Shown here piece after piece: positions 26,935 to 38,356 of a stretch of DNA of 64,000 nt (positions within the stretch are counted from its first letter, which is position 1; each line of letters begins with the position of its first letter). Both the position numbers and the translations under genes were made by a program. Location of the stretch: NCBI RefSeq assembly GCF_024752355.1, contig NZ_JANTHZ010000005.1, positions 1-64,000 on the forward strand. Reading direction: 5' to 3'. Source of the stretch: Ancylobacter mangrovi (GTDB lineage Bacteria > Pseudomonadota > Alphaproteobacteria > Rhizobiales > Xanthobacteraceae). The notes below the pieces were generated by a model. That model ran no database searches, was not told the DNA's origin, and saw only the letters and a program-made list of their open reading frames with translations.

Positions 26935-29772
26935 TCAGGCGGCCTTGCCCAGGCGCGAGAGCGCCTCGCGGATCTTGGCGGCGCGCGCCTCGGCACCCTC
27001 GCGCCGCTCGCGCTGCTCCTCGATCACCTCTTCCGGCGCCCGGCGGATGAAGTCGGCATTGCCGAGCTTGGCGTCGACGCGGGCAATGTCGTCCGCCGCC
27101 TTCTTCAGCTCCTTGGTGAGGCGCGCGGCTTCCGCCTCCATGTCGATGAAGCCGGCGAGCGGCAGCGCGACGGTCTCCCCGCGCACCACGATCTGAGCCG
27201 AGCCGGCCGGCGCCTCGGGCTCGAACACGACGCTCGACAGCCGGGCGAGCCGGGTGAGCGCATCGTGCCAGATCACCACCCGGTCGCGCGTCTCCTCGCC
27301 CGCGCCGACCAGCACCAGCGGAAGCTGGGCGCCGGCGGGCACGTTCATCTCCGCCCGCACCGAGCGGATCTCGGCCACGAGGTCGATCAGCCAGCCGAGC
27401 TCGGCCTCGGCGCCCGCCGCCTCCAGCCCCGCGGGCGCGGGCCATTCCGCCAGCGCCAGCATGGTGGCGCGCGGCGCGCCGGCATCGCCCGTCAGGCCCC
27501 ACAGCTCCTCGGTGAGGAAGGGCATGAAGGGGTGCAGCATCTTCAGGATCTCGTCGAGCACGAAGGCGGTGGTCGCCCGCGTTTCCTCCTTCCAGCCGCC
27601 GCCCGGGCTCATGAAGACGGGCTTGGCGAGCTCGAGGTACCAGTCGCAGAAGATGTTCCACACGAAGCGGTAGGCCGCGCCGGCCGCCTCGTTGAACTTG
27701 TACGCCTCCAGCGCCTGCGTGATCTCGGCGCTGGTCTTCTGCATCTCGCCGAGGATCCAGCGGTTCAGCGTCGATTCCGCGTTGCGCGGCCGGAAGGAGG
27801 GGTCGCGCTTGCAGCCGTTCATCTCGGCGAAGCGGGCGGCGTTCCACAGCTTGGTCGCGAAGTTGCGGTAGCCCTCGACGCGCGAGGTGGCGAGCTTGAT
27901 GTCGCGCCCCTGCGCCGCCATCGCCGCCAGGGTGAAGCGCAGCGCGTCGGCGCCGTAGGTCGCCACCAGGTCGAGCGGGTCGATGACGTTGCCCTTCGAC
28001 TTCGACATTTTGGCGCCCTTCTCGTCGCGGACGAGGGCGTGGATGTAGACGTCCTTGAAGGGCACTTCGCCGTCCATGAAGTGCAGGCCCATCATCATCA
28101 TCCGGGCGACCCAGAAGAAGATGATGTCGAAGCCGGTGATCAGCACCGAGGTCGGGTAGTAGCGCTTCAGCTCCGCCGTCTCGTCCGGCCAGCCCAGCGT
28201 CGAGAACGGCCACAGCGCCGAGGAGAACCAGGTGTCCAGCACGTCCTCATCGCGGGTGATGAGGGCGGCGCGCCGGTCCGCGTCCGCCGCCAGCGCGCGC
28301 GCCTCCTCGTCGGTGACGATGCCGTTCTGCACGCAGTGCGCCAGCGCGGCGGCCACCGCCTCCTCCTCGGTCTCCTCGACGAAGACCGAGCCGTCCGGCC
28401 CGTACCAGGCCGGGATCTGGTGGCCCCACCAGAGCTGGCGCGAGATGCACCAGGGCTGGATGTTCTCCAGCCACTCGAAATAGGTCTTCTCCCAGTTCTT
28501 CGGCACGAAGGTGGTGCGCCCCTCGCGCACCGCCGCCAGCGCCGGCTGGGCCAGCGTGTGGGCGTCGACATACCACTGGTCGGTGAGCCAGGGCTCGATC
28601 ACGACGTTGGAGCGGTCGCCATGCGGCACGGTGTGGGCGTGCGGCTCGATCTGGTCGAGCAGGCCGCGCTCCTCCATAAGCGCGACGATCGCCTTGCGCG
28701 CCGCCTCGCGGCTCTGGCCGTCGAGGCCGAGCACGATGTCGAGGTCCGGGCCCGGCTGGACGCCGTCGAGGAAATCGCCGTTGCCGACCAGCGTGAGCCG
28801 CGCCTCGGAATCGAGCACGTTGATCATCGCCAGCTCGTGGCGGCGGCCGACCTCGAAGTCGTTGAAGTCGTGCGCCGGGGTGATCTTCACCGCGCCGGTG
28901 CCCTTGGTCGGGTCGGAATATTCGTCGGCGACGATCGGGATCAGGCGGCCGACCAGCGGCAGGCGCACCTTCGCCCCCGCCGCGACCAGGCCCTGGTAGC
29001 GCGGGTCCTCGGGATGCACCGCGACCGCGGTATCGCCGAGCATGGTCTCCGGGCGCGTGGTGGCGACGACGATGTAGTCGCGGGTCTCGAACTCGACCGG
29101 CTGGTCGTTCTCGTCGAACACGATCGGGTGCTCATAGGTGACGCCGTCCGCCAGCGGGTAGCGGAAGTGCCAGAGATGGCCCTTCACCTCGACCTGCAGC
29201 ACCTCGAGGTCGGAGATCGCGGACTGGAACTTGGGGTCCCAGTTCACGAGCCGCTTGTCCTTGTAGATCAGCCCTTCCTTGTAGAGCCGGACGAACACCT
29301 TGAGGACCGCGCGCGAGAGCCCCTCATCCATGGTGAAGCGCTCGCGCGACCAGTCGCAGGAGGCGCCGAGCTTCTTGAGCTGGTTGATGATGGTGCCGCC
29401 CGATTCTTCCTTCCACGCCCAGACCTTCTCGACGAAGGCGGCGCGGCCCATGTCGCGGCGGCCGGGAAGCTGGCGCTCGGCGAGCTGGCGCTCGACCACC
29501 ATCTGGGTGGCGATGCCCGCATGGTCGGTGCCGACCTGCCACAGCACGTCCTTGCCGCGCATGCGCTCGAAGCGGCAGAGGATGTCCTGCAGCGTGTTGT
29601 TGAGCGCGTGCCCCATATGGAGCGAGCCGGTGACATTGGGCGGCGGGATGACGATGCAATAGGGCTCGGCCCCTACCCGCTCCGCACGCCCGGCCTTGAA
29701 CGCCTCGGCGTCCACCCAGGCCTGGTAGATGCGGTCTTCGACGGCGGCGGGATCGAACCTGTTGTCGAGCAT
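26935..29772 (-). CDS. valS: Valyl-tRNA synthetase
   Basis: 945 residues. The class I motifs are HMGH (52-55, in [12 protein letters not shown]) and KMSKS (588-592). The editing (CP1) domain, anticodon-binding domain and a C-terminal coiled coil ([21 protein letters not shown]) are complete, as expected for ValRS. It charges tRNA-Val and hydrolyses mischarged threonine. It follows the PopZ homologue on the same strand after a 352-base space. Confidence 0.97.
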   Translation of the reverse strand: MLDNRFDPAAVEDRIYQAWVDAEAFKAGRAERVGAEPYCIVIPPPNVTGSLHMGHALNNTLQDILCRFERMRGKDVLWQVGTDHAGIATQMVVERQLAERQLPGRRDMGRAAFVEKVWAWKEESGGTIINQLKKLGASCDWSRERFTMDEGLSRAVLKVFVRLYKEGLIYKDKRLVNWDPKFQSAISDLEVLQVEVKGHLWHFRYPLADGVTYEHPIVFDENDQPVEFETRDYIVVATTRPETMLGDTAVAVHPEDPRYQGLVAAGAKVRLPLVGRLIPIVADEYSDPTKGTGAVKITPAHDFNDFEVGRRHELAMINVLDSEARLTLVGNGDFLDGVQPGPDLDIVLGLDGQSREAARKAIVALMEERGLLDQIEPHAHTVPHGDRSNVVIEPWLTDQWYVDAHTLAQPALAAVREGRTTFVPKNWEKTYFEWLENIQPWCISRQLWWGHQIPAWYGPDGSVFVEETEEEAVAAALAHCVQNGIVTDEEARALAADADRRAALITRDEDVLDTWFSSALWPFSTLGWPDETAELKRYYPTSVLITGFDIIFFWVARMMMMGLHFMDGEVPFKDVYIHALVRDEKGAKMSKSKGNVIDPLDLVATYGADALRFTLAAMAAQGRDIKLATSRVEGYRNFATKLWNAARFAEMNGCKRDPSFRPRNAESTLNRWILGEMQKTSAEITQALEAYKFNEAAGAAYRFVWNIFCDWYLELAKPVFMSPGGGWKEETRATTAFVLDEILKMLHPFMPFLTEELWGLTGDAGAPRATMLALAEWPAPAGLEAAGAEAELGWLIDLVAEIRSVRAEMNVPAGAQLPLVLVGAGEETRDRVVIWHDALTRLARLSSVVFEPEAPAGSAQIVVRGETVALPLAGFIDMEAEAARLTKELKKAADDIARVDAKLGNADFIRRAPEEVIEEQRERREGAEARAAKIREALSRLGKAA

Positions 29773-30124
29773 GATGGCTCCGGCACCTCATTTGGAACGG
29801 GAGCGAGAGAAAGCGGAGCCGGTCGCTCAAGTCAACTCGCGCCGCGCCATGAAGCCGCGCATACGCTGCGTCGGAGCGGCAAAACGCGCCGGCGGGGATG
29901 ATTTTGTCTTGATGGAGAGAATGAGCGACGCCCTGAGACGCCCGGCCGCTCACGCGGGGTGGGACACCCACGGGGCGGCTGTCAGCCGTCGACGCGCACA
30001 ACGAGCCGCGATGCGCAGCCCAGCGTCAAGATGACCACTGGAAAGAGCAGAGTGCCCTCGCCTGCCCCTCGCCATCGAAGCAGCGGCCGACCTCGGAGGA
30101 TCGGGCCGCCGTAACCCGAACTGC
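29773..30124. other. 352-base space between popZ and valS
   Basis: No convincing gene: the open frames here are short, overlap each other and lack ribosome-binding sites. Two tandem five-base-pair hairpins (GTGGG/CCCAC at 29959-29971 and CGGCT/AGCCG at 29976-29988) lie about 200 bases upstream of valS. The space may hold the valS promoter; I could not identify a good -35/-10 pair or a T-box (not expected in this group). Confidence 0.5.
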
Positions 30125-31522
30125 TTACTGCCCCTGGCGGGCGACGCGCTCGATCTCGGCGCGCACGAGTCGCTCCACCAGCTCCGGCAGGTGCTCGTCG
30201 AGCCATTCCTTCAGCATCGGACGCACCGCCTCGGCGACGAGGTCGTCCACCGTCCGGGAGTTTGAGGCGACCGTGCGCGCCAGCGAACCGAAGGCGGCCG
30301 AGACGGCGTTGTTGGTCGCTCCCGAGACGAGACGCTCGCGGACCGCATCGGCAAGCGGCCCCGACGCCGCCTCCGCAGCCGGACGCACCGGGGCGGAACG
30401 CTCGGCCGCACGCGGGAAGGACGCGCCGGTCTCGGACGGCCGGAACTCCGCCGAGCGGCGCTCCTCCGCCGGCTCGGCGGTACGCTGGACGGCGGCGGGC
30501 TGAGCCGCGGCGGACTTCGGGTTCACCTGCATGTCGGCGGCCTCCGTGGCGGTTCGGGCAGCGAAACTCGCCGCCTCGGCGGGCGGCGCTTCGAAAGGAT
30601 CAGATTCGGCATCATCCGGGACGGCGGCCATCACGTCGCCGGCGTCCTCGCGGGCATCTTCGTCGGAGGTCTCGACGTCGACGGGGTCGGCCTCGAGCTC
30701 GAGAGCTCCAGCCTCCTCGGCCTCGACGATGTCCGTGTCGCTATCGGCGTCGACGTCCGAGCCGACGGCCACTGCGGCGAGTTCGGCCTGCACCGCCCGC
30801 TCGACCATGGCGAGGTCGGCCAGCGCCGAGGAGAAAGGCCGCTCGAAGTCCATCTCCTCGCCGGCGGCCGGCTCGGGAGACGGCTCCGCGGCGGGTGCCG
30901 GTGCGCGCTGCGCCGCGCCGGAGGCGCGGGCCGAACCGGGCAGGCGCGAACGCGCGGCGAAAGGATCGGCCGCCGGAGCCCGCCCGACCGGCGCGTAGGT
31001 GGAATAGCCCTGTCCGCCAGCCGGCACACCGCGCGAGGGCGCATAGCCGCGCGCGGCGGCCTCGGCAGCACGCGGGCGAAGGGAGGATTCGGCCTCGGAA
31101 GCCGAGGAGCGCATCGCGGCGAGGCGCATGCCCACCGCGCTCTCGCGCCGCCAGCCGGCGACGGCGGGGCGCGCCATCTCCTCACGCGTATCGGCCTCGG
31201 CCTGCGCGGCGGACTCGTCGTGAGCAGAGATGTCGTCTTGGACGGGAACGTCGTCGGCAGCAGCCTGCCGGCGTCCGGCATCGCGGGAGCGCGACCGCTC
31301 GGGCGTGCTGCCGGCAGCAGGCGAGGTATCGTCGGCTCGGCCGGACTTCCCGGCGCCGGGAGCCGGCTCTACCGATTCCGCGTCCGCCGCAGCCGCTTCC
31401 GCAACCGGAGCGGCGGGGGACGGGTCGCCCGCGACCTCGTCGGAGATGATGCGCCGGATGGAGGCGAGTATCTCCTCCATCGACGGTTCGCTGCCCCTCG
31501 CACCCACCGACATGCGCTGCAT
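30125..31522 (-). CDS. popZ: PopZ homologue (DUF2497, polar organizing protein)
   Basis: 465 residues. The N-terminal helix EPSMEEILASIRRIISDE is the PopZ/DUF2497 signature, and the C-terminal helices (LVAEAVRPMLKEWLDEHLPEL, VERLVRAEIERVARQ) match the PopZ oligomerisation region. Between them are about 350 disordered residues rich in Ala, Glu, Asp and Pro, much longer than the Caulobacter linker (177-residue protein). PopZ forms condensates at cell poles that anchor chromosome centromeres and signalling proteins. The gene precedes valS. A second ATG three codons downstream (31513) is an equally possible start. Confidence 0.88.
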   Translation of the reverse strand: MQRMSVGARGSEPSMEEILASIRRIISDEVAGDPSPAAPVAEAAAADAESVEPAPGAGKSGRADDTSPAAGSTPERSRSRDAGRRQAAADDVPVQDDISAHDESAAQAEADTREEMARPAVAGWRRESAVGMRLAAMRSSASEAESSLRPRAAEAAARGYAPSRGVPAGGQGYSTYAPVGRAPAADPFAARSRLPGSARASGAAQRAPAPAAEPSPEPAAGEEMDFERPFSSALADLAMVERAVQAELAAVAVGSDVDADSDTDIVEAEEAGALELEADPVDVETSDEDAREDAGDVMAAVPDDAESDPFEAPPAEAASFAARTATEAADMQVNPKSAAAQPAAVQRTAEPAEERRSAEFRPSETGASFPRAAERSAPVRPAAEAASGPLADAVRERLVSGATNNAVSAAFGSLARTVASNSRTVDDLVAEAVRPMLKEWLDEHLPELVERLVRAEIERVARQGQ

Positions 31523-31663
31523 CCGATTATTGTGACCGGCGCCGCCGAAGACCCGCGCGAATCACGCGAATCACTCGTTAACGCCTCATGAATATGGCAT
31601 TGCGCCAAGCGGCGCGCCAAGCCGACAGACCTTCAGGACTGTGGACGGGAGAACCGGCGGCGC

Positions 31664-33070
31664 TTACTGGCCGCCGGGGGTGCGCACGCCGATCCAGGCA
31701 TCTCGGACCTGGTTGTAGTGCACCTGCGGATTGTAGTGCGTGACCTTGAGGCTGAGGCGGCTCGCGCTCAGGCCGCCGGCCGCCGACAGCACCGCGTAGG
31801 AGGCCACCACGCGGTCGCGCTGCGCCACCACCAGGCTGGCGCGGGCGTCGAACAGCGCCGTCTGCGCGTTCAGCACGTCGAGCGTGGTGCGCTGGCCGAC
31901 GCGCCATTCCTCGCGCACGCCGCGCAGCGCGATCTCGTTCGCGGCGACCGAGGCCTGTGCGGAGTCGATCGCCGCCTTGGCCGCCTCGAGCGCGCCCCAG
32001 TACTGCACCACATTGGCGCGGACCTGGTCGCGGTTCACGTCGACCTCGATGCGCTGCTGGCTCAGCAGTTCCTTGTTTTGGCGGATCTGCGCGTACTCGG
32101 CGCCGCCCTGATAGATCGGCACGGTGAGGTTGAGCGCGACCGCGGCGGAGGTCGAGCGCTCCACGTTCTGCGTGCTGTTGTAGTCGGACGCCGCCGAGCC
32201 GTTCAGGGTCAGCGAGGGCGACAGCGCGGCCTCGGCCACCTTGACGTTGGACAGCGCGGCGTCGACCGCGAACTCGGCCGCCTTCACCGCCGGATGATGG
32301 CTGAGACCGTCCTGGACCGCGCTGTTCATCGACTTCGGCAGCAGATTGTCGATCGGACGGCCCGGCTTGAGGTTGGTCGGCTGTAGGCCGATGACCTGGA
32401 AGAACACCGCGTTGGAGGTGTTGAGGTTGGACTGGGCGAGCGCCAGCTCGCTCTCGGCATTGGCGACGCTCGCCTCGGCCTGGGCGACGTCGGTACGGGT
32501 GATCTCACCCACCGAGAAACGGTCGCGCGCCGCGCGCAGCTCTTCGCGCAGGGCCTCGAGGTTCTGCTGCTGCAGCTCCAGCAGCGCCTTGTTCTGCAGC
32601 ACGTTCATATAGGCGGTGGCGGCATCGAGCAGCACGAGCTGCTCGGTGTTGCGCAGCAATTCGCGCTGGCCCCGCACCTGCGATTCGGCACCGCGGACCG
32701 AGTTCGCGGTCTTCAGCCCGTCATAGATGGTCTGGCTGATCGTGATGCCGAAGCCGGACGGGTAGGTCTTGTTGTTGGTGATCGACCCGGTGCCGAGCGC
32801 CGCCGCCTGGGCGCTGTCGACCCGCGTCTCCGCCCACTGCATGCCGACATAGGCGCTGCCGAACACCTGCGGACGGTAGCCCGACAGCGCGATCGGCACG
32901 TACTCGTCGGTCGCGCGGGTGGCCGCACGCTGCGAGTTCAGTGTCGGATTGTTCATATAGGCGGCGGAGAGTGACTGCTCGAGCGTTTGGGAACGAGCCG
33001 GATGGGCACTCACGACAAACGCCACCGTCGCGAATGCGACGATCCTGCCCCCGGTAGCAGACAGCGACAT
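31664..33070 (-). CDS. tolC: TolC-family outer-membrane efflux protein
   Basis: 468 residues from the ATG at 33070 (AGGGG nine bases upstream); a TTG at 33094 is possible but weaker. A cleavable signal (IVAFATVAFVVSAHPARSQ) precedes two repeated halves with the coiled-coil and strand pattern of outer-membrane channel proteins: TLEQSLSAAYMNNPTLNSQRAA and KAAEFAVDAALSNVKVAEAALSP. It forms the outer duct for type I secretion and multidrug efflux pumps; no pump genes are adjacent. Its promoter is overlapped by a perfect palindrome (33176..33195), pointing to a dimeric repressor. Confidence 0.92.
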   Translation of the reverse strand: MSLSATGGRIVAFATVAFVVSAHPARSQTLEQSLSAAYMNNPTLNSQRAATRATDEYVPIALSGYRPQVFGSAYVGMQWAETRVDSAQAAALGTGSITNNKTYPSGFGITISQTIYDGLKTANSVRGAESQVRGQRELLRNTEQLVLLDAATAYMNVLQNKALLELQQQNLEALREELRAARDRFSVGEITRTDVAQAEASVANAESELALAQSNLNTSNAVFFQVIGLQPTNLKPGRPIDNLLPKSMNSAVQDGLSHHPAVKAAEFAVDAALSNVKVAEAALSPSLTLNGSAASDYNSTQNVERSTSAAVALNLTVPIYQGGAEYAQIRQNKELLSQQRIEVDVNRDQVRANVVQYWGALEAAKAAIDSAQASVAANEIALRGVREEWRVGQRTTLDVLNAQTALFDARASLVVAQRDRVVASYAVLSAAGGLSASRLSLKVTHYNPQVHYNQVRDAWIGVRTPGGQ

Positions 33071-33102
33071 GGTCCCAAACCCCTGAGAACGCAACTTCTA
33101 CG

Positions 33103-33125
33103 GAGTCTCCTTGAAAGGGAGACTC
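33103..33125. other. Leader hairpin upstream of tolC
   Basis: GAGTCTCC (33103-33110) and GGAGACTC (33118-33125) are exact complements around a seven-base loop. The hairpin would lie in the 5' untranslated leader, between the predicted transcription start (near 33146) and the ATG at 33070, some 30 bases before the start codon. Confidence 0.5.
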
Positions 33126-33152
33126 TCAATTTCTGTGCATGATGCGAATCTC

Positions 33153-33181
33153 AGAATAGGGGCTCGAACGGTGCATGTGAA
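33153..33181 (-). promoter_or_regulatory. Predicted promoter of the tolC-family gene
   Basis: On the minus strand TTCACA (33176-33181, five of six to TTGACA) and TATTCT (33153-33158, four of six to TATAAT) are spaced by exactly 17 bases. Start of transcription is expected near 33146, giving a leader of about 75 bases. The -35 box is inside the palindrome at 33176..33195. Confidence 0.6.
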
Positions 33182-33195
33182 CCGGTCGGTTCACA
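33176..33195. promoter_or_regulatory. 20-base perfect palindromic operator (TetR-type) over the tolC promoter
   Basis: TGTGAACCG (33176-33184) and CGGTTCACA (33187-33195) are exact inverted repeats with a two-base centre. The palindrome covers the -35 box of the tolC promoter, so a bound dimer would block RNA polymerase. Length and symmetry fit TetR/AcrR-family operators, which commonly control efflux genes. No regulator gene is adjacent, so the protein must be encoded elsewhere. Confidence 0.65.
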
Positions 33196-33331
33196 CCCGG
33201 ATACGTTTTGCCGTGAACGCGGCAGAACGGCCACAGCACAGCGCCCATGCGGGGCCGCTGGCCCTATAAGGAACGGGCGCGCGGGGCGCATCACCGCCAC
33301 GCGCGCCCGCGCCGTCCACAATCAGAAATAT

Positions 33332-33994
33332 TCAGAAAACGAAGCCCGGCCGGGGCTCGAAGCCCGGCAGCGGCGGCACCGCCGCGTCGAACACGATGCG
33401 CGCGCCGACGCCGCCCGGCGTGTTGGTGTAGACCGTCGCGCGGGCCGAGCGCCCCTGCCCGACCACCGCCACCAGCCGCCCCTCGGGCTTGAGCTGGGCG
33501 AACAGGGCCTCGGGCGGCGAATCGATCGAGCCGTTCAGCAGGATCACGTCATAGGGCGCCTCGGCAGACCAGCCGGCCGTCATCGGCCCCTGCACATAGG
33601 CCGCATTCAGCAGCCCGAGCTCGACCAGCAGGTTCGAGCCCTGCGCCGCGAGCTCGGCGTCCTCCTCGAGCGCGACCACCTGTCCCGCCAGCCGGGCCAG
33701 CACGGCGGTGGAATAGCCGGTGGCGGCGCCGACATCGAGCACCAGCGCGTCCGGCCCGATCTCCGCCGCCTGCAGCAGCTTGGCGAGCACCATCGGCTCC
33801 ATCAGGTAGCGGGCCGGGTTGCCCGGCTTCACCAGCAGGTCCTCGTCGATATAGGCGAAATTCTTCAGCCCCGGCGGCACGAAGCGCTCGCGCGGGGTGT
33901 CCAGCATGGCGGCAACGATCCTGAGGTCGGTGACGTCGTTGGCGCGCACCTGCGCGTCCACCATGGCGCGCCGCATCTCGGCGAAATCGATCAT
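33332..33994 (-). CDS. PIMT-fold methyltransferase paralogue without the PIMT active-site motif
   Basis: 220 residues from the ATG at 33994. The SAM-binding motif LDVGAATGYS (86-95) is intact and the overall order follows protein-L-isoaspartate methyltransferase. However, the catalytic SQP...MT segment reads YLMEPMVLAKLL (63-74), so the hydroxyl residue that acts on isoaspartate is absent. The true Pcm is at 7016..7687. This paralogue probably methylates something else or has lost activity. It lies upstream of tolC on the same strand, 261 bases away. Confidence 0.85.
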   Translation of the reverse strand: MIDFAEMRRAMVDAQVRANDVTDLRIVAAMLDTPRERFVPPGLKNFAYIDEDLLVKPGNPARYLMEPMVLAKLLQAAEIGPDALVLDVGAATGYSTAVLARLAGQVVALEEDAELAAQGSNLLVELGLLNAAYVQGPMTAGWSAEAPYDVILLNGSIDSPPEALFAQLKPEGRLVAVVGQGRSARATVYTNTPGGVGARIVFDAAVPPLPGFEPRPGFVF

Positions 33995-34241
33995 TCTGGG
34001 ACAACCTCGCAAACAAAGCCGCCGGGCGGCGGCGGCTCCTGGCCGGAAACTGGAAGGGAGGATTGCGGCACACGCGCGCGCAATGCAAGCCTTCTCGAAG
34101 CTTTCCAATGTCGCGGAACGCCTCGCCCGGCCGGTTCGGCGCCCGGAAGCGGGGGACCGGCACGGATGCGCCGTTGCCGATCCCGGGCGGCTCTGTTATG
34201 AGGCGCCCCGGTCTTTCGGCCCGGCTGCGCGCCGGCCGTCT

Positions 34242-34315
34242 GGCCACGTGGCGGAGTGGTTACGCAGCGGACTGCAAATCCGCGTACGGGGGTTCGATTC
34301 CCTCCGTGGCCTCCA
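34242..34315 (+). tRNA. tRNA-Cys (GCA)
   Basis: 74 bases including the encoded CCA. The acceptor stem GGCCACG pairs with CGTGGCC, followed by discriminator T, as expected for tRNA-Cys. The anticodon loop CTGCAAA gives anticodon GCA, and the T loop is GGTTCGATTCC. Cysteine identity depends on the GCA anticodon and U73, both present. Confidence 0.97.
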
Positions 34316-34324
34316 GTTCACACG

Positions 34325-34362
34325 CGCGTCGCCGGCTCCCCGTAGGGAATGCCGGCGACGCG
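34325..34362. terminator. Strong hairpin after tRNA-Cys
   Basis: A 12-base perfect stem (34325-34336 with 34351-34362) is capped by an inner TCCC/GGGA pairing. It starts ten bases after the tRNA-Cys 3' end, the expected place for a terminator or processing signal. There is no T-run downstream. Confidence 0.55.
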
Positions 34363-34547
34363 TGATGCGTGCGACACACCGGGGACGCTGCCGCCTGCGT
34401 TAGGACCTCCCATCGTTTGACAAGACCGGTTGATCGTCGTTGATGAAGCCGGAGTTCGACGCTGCGCGCCGCATGGGACGCGCCGTTTCGGAGCACCCTG
34501 TGGCCGAAGGTCCCCACAAGCGTGCTTCGTTGCAAAGGAAGTATCTG

Positions 34548-36350
<1,803 letters not shown>

Positions 36351-36450
36351 GGGATATCAACAGGCTGCGCATTGCGGCTTCACAAACCGGCCGAGCATTG
36401 CTATACGGCCGGCCTCCGAGACGCACAGCGCCCCGCGCCGGCGTCTCTGG

Positions 36451-36526
36451 TCCCTGATAGCTCAGTTGGTAGAGCGTTCGACTGTTAATCGAATGGTCGC
36501 AGGTTCGAGTCCTGCTCAGGGAGCCA
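36451..36526 (+). tRNA. tRNA-Asn (GTT)
   Basis: 76 bases with encoded CCA. The acceptor stem TCCCTGA pairs with TCAGGGA, the discriminator is G, the anticodon loop CTGTTAA gives GTT, and the D loop (AGCTCAGTTGGTAGAGC) and T loop (GGTTCGAGTCC) are standard. Confidence 0.97.
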
Positions 36527-36681
36527 ACCCTCTTCCCGCACAGCCGAAGCCGGCAAGATGGCGTCCGCGATAGAGCGACCGCCGGCAGGTTCAGCCGCGC
36601 GGGCGAGCCTCCTCGTCCCACGAAGCAATAAACGCCGCCGGCCCGGACGCGTCGCCCCGGCAGCCCACTCCCCGACTCGCT

Positions 36682-37962
36682 TCAGGCGCCGTGGCCGGCT
36701 TCCGCTGCTTCCTGCTTCAGCGCGTCGAGCTGGGCACGGATATGGGCGGCTTCGGCGGCGGTGGTGGCGAGGCTTATCGCCGACATGAAGTCGTCGCGCG
36801 CCTCGCGGGGCCGGCCGAGCTGCATCAGCAGCGCGCCGCGCAGCCCGTGATAGTGGAAATAGCCCGACAGCCGGTCGCCCAGCGGCTCAACCATGGCGAG
36901 CGCCGCCGCCGGACCGCGCAGCTTCGACACCGCCACCGCCCGGTTCAGCGTCACCACCGGCGAGGGCTGCATGATCTCCAGCGTCGCGTAGAGCGCGTCG
37001 ATCCCGGCCCAGTCGGTCTCCTCCGGCCGGGCGGCGCGGGCGTGCAGCGCCGCGATCGCCGCCTGCACCTGGTAGGGGCCGGGCCGGCGATGGCGGATCG
37101 CCTTGTCGAGCAGGGCGAGACCCTCGGCGATCATCGGCCCGTTCCACAGCCGGCGGTCCTGCCTGTCGAGCAGGATCACCGTCCCCTCCCCGTCGAAGCG
37201 CGCCGCGGCCCGGGCGTGCTGGAGCAGCATCAGCGCGGCGAGCCCCATGATCTCGGGTTCGGCCGGAAACAGCCGCAGCAGCAGGCGGGCGAGGCGGATC
37301 GCCTCCTCGCACAGCGGCTCGCGCGCCGCGGCGGTGTCGCCCGCGGCCGAATAGCCCTCGTTGAACACGAGATAGATCATCGCCGCCACGACACCGAGCC
37401 GCTCGGCGCGCTCCACCGCGCCCGGCGCCTCGAACGGCACTCCGGCCTCGCCGAGCTGGGCCTTGGCAATGCGCGCCTTGGCGCGGGTGATGCGCTGCTC
37501 CATCGCCGCCTCGCCGACGAGGAAGGCGCGCGCGATCTGGCCGACCGAGAGGCCGGAGACGATGCGCAGCGCGAGCGCGATCTGCTGCGTCGCCGGCAGC
37601 TCGGGATGGCAGCAGATGAACAGGAGCCGCAGCACGTCGTCGCGGTAGTGCGAGCTGTCGAGGCGCTCGGCGATCTCGGCCTCGGCGTCCTCCGCGTCGG
37701 AAAAGGTCTCCTCCGGCGGCAGCGGCGCCTGCTTCGCCCGCCGGCGCACCGCGTCGATCGCGACGTTGCGGCCGACGAAGACCAGCCAGGCCGCGGCGTC
37801 GCGCGGCGGGCCCTTCTGCGGCCAGGTCTTCAGCGCGCGCAGGCACGCTTCCTGGAAGGCTTCCTCGGCGAGGTCGAGGTCATGGAAATAGCGCAGCAGC
37901 GCGGCGAGCGCCTGCGGCCGGGCGGCGGCGAGCGTCGTGCCGATCCACGGCGCCTCGTCCAT
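36682..37962 (-). CDS. ECF42-type sigma factor with C-terminal TPR-like extension
   Basis: 426 residues from the ATG at 37962, which overlaps the preceding stop by one base (TGATG). The sigma-2 region (LLRYFHDLDLAEEAFQEACLRAL) and sigma-4 region (LALRIVSGLSVGQIARAFLVGEAAMEQRITRAKARI) are followed by about 230 residues of helical, TPR-like sequence (DUF6596). This length and the neighbouring DGPF gene define ECF group 42, which has no classic membrane anti-sigma factor; the C-terminal extension is thought to control activity. It is the last gene of a five-gene operon. Confidence 0.9.
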   Translation of the reverse strand: MDEAPWIGTTLAAARPQALAALLRYFHDLDLAEEAFQEACLRALKTWPQKGPPRDAAAWLVFVGRNVAIDAVRRRAKQAPLPPEETFSDAEDAEAEIAERLDSSHYRDDVLRLLFICCHPELPATQQIALALRIVSGLSVGQIARAFLVGEAAMEQRITRAKARIAKAQLGEAGVPFEAPGAVERAERLGVVAAMIYLVFNEGYSAAGDTAAAREPLCEEAIRLARLLLRLFPAEPEIMGLAALMLLQHARAAARFDGEGTVILLDRQDRRLWNGPMIAEGLALLDKAIRHRRPGPYQVQAAIAALHARAARPEETDWAGIDALYATLEIMQPSPVVTLNRAVAVSKLRGPAAALAMVEPLGDRLSGYFHYHGLRGALLMQLGRPREARDDFMSAISLATTAAEAAHIRAQLDALKQEAAEAGHGA

Positions 37963-38333
37963 CACGGCCTCGCGCCGCCGTCATGGAACAGGCCGATCGG
38001 CCGGATCTCGTAGGAGCCGCCCGGATTGGCCGCGCCGAGCTCGCGGGCGATGTCGAGCGCCTCCTCCAGATTCGCGCAGTCGAGGACGTAGAAGCCGAGA
38101 AGCTGCTCCTTGGTCTCGGCGAAGGGGCCGTCGAGCACCAGCGGCGGGTCGCGGTCCTTGCGCAGCGTGGTGGCGGCGGTGGTCGGCAGCAGCCGGGCCA
38201 CCGGGCCGAGCTTACCCGCCTTGGCGAGCCGCTCCTGCACCACGGCGAGTTTCTGCATCACCGCATCGTCCTCCTCCTTGGTCCAGGCGCAGACGACATC
38301 TTCCTGATGGTAGCAAAGGAGGGTGTAGAGCAT
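37962..38333 (-). CDS. YCII-related DGPF-domain protein
   Basis: 123 residues from the ATG at 38333 (MLYTLLCYHQEDVV). It has the DGPF motif in LVLDGPFAETKEQLLGFYVLDC and the closing SYEIRPIGLF. DGPF proteins are near-universal genetic partners of ECF42 sigma factors; their biochemical role is unknown, although the fold is that of small ferredoxin-like enzymes. The stop overlaps the sigma gene start. Confidence 0.93.
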   Translation of the reverse strand: MLYTLLCYHQEDVVCAWTKEEDDAVMQKLAVVQERLAKAGKLGPVARLLPTTAATTLRKDRDPPLVLDGPFAETKEQLLGFYVLDCANLEEALDIARELGAANPGGSYEIRPIGLFHDGGARP

Positions 38334-38356
38334 GGCGGGCCTTTTCCGTGTTGAGG

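Noticed and set aside
26920-29901. A 993-codon open frame on the plus strand
   Set aside because: Antisense shadow of valS, whose motifs and length are complete on the minus strand.
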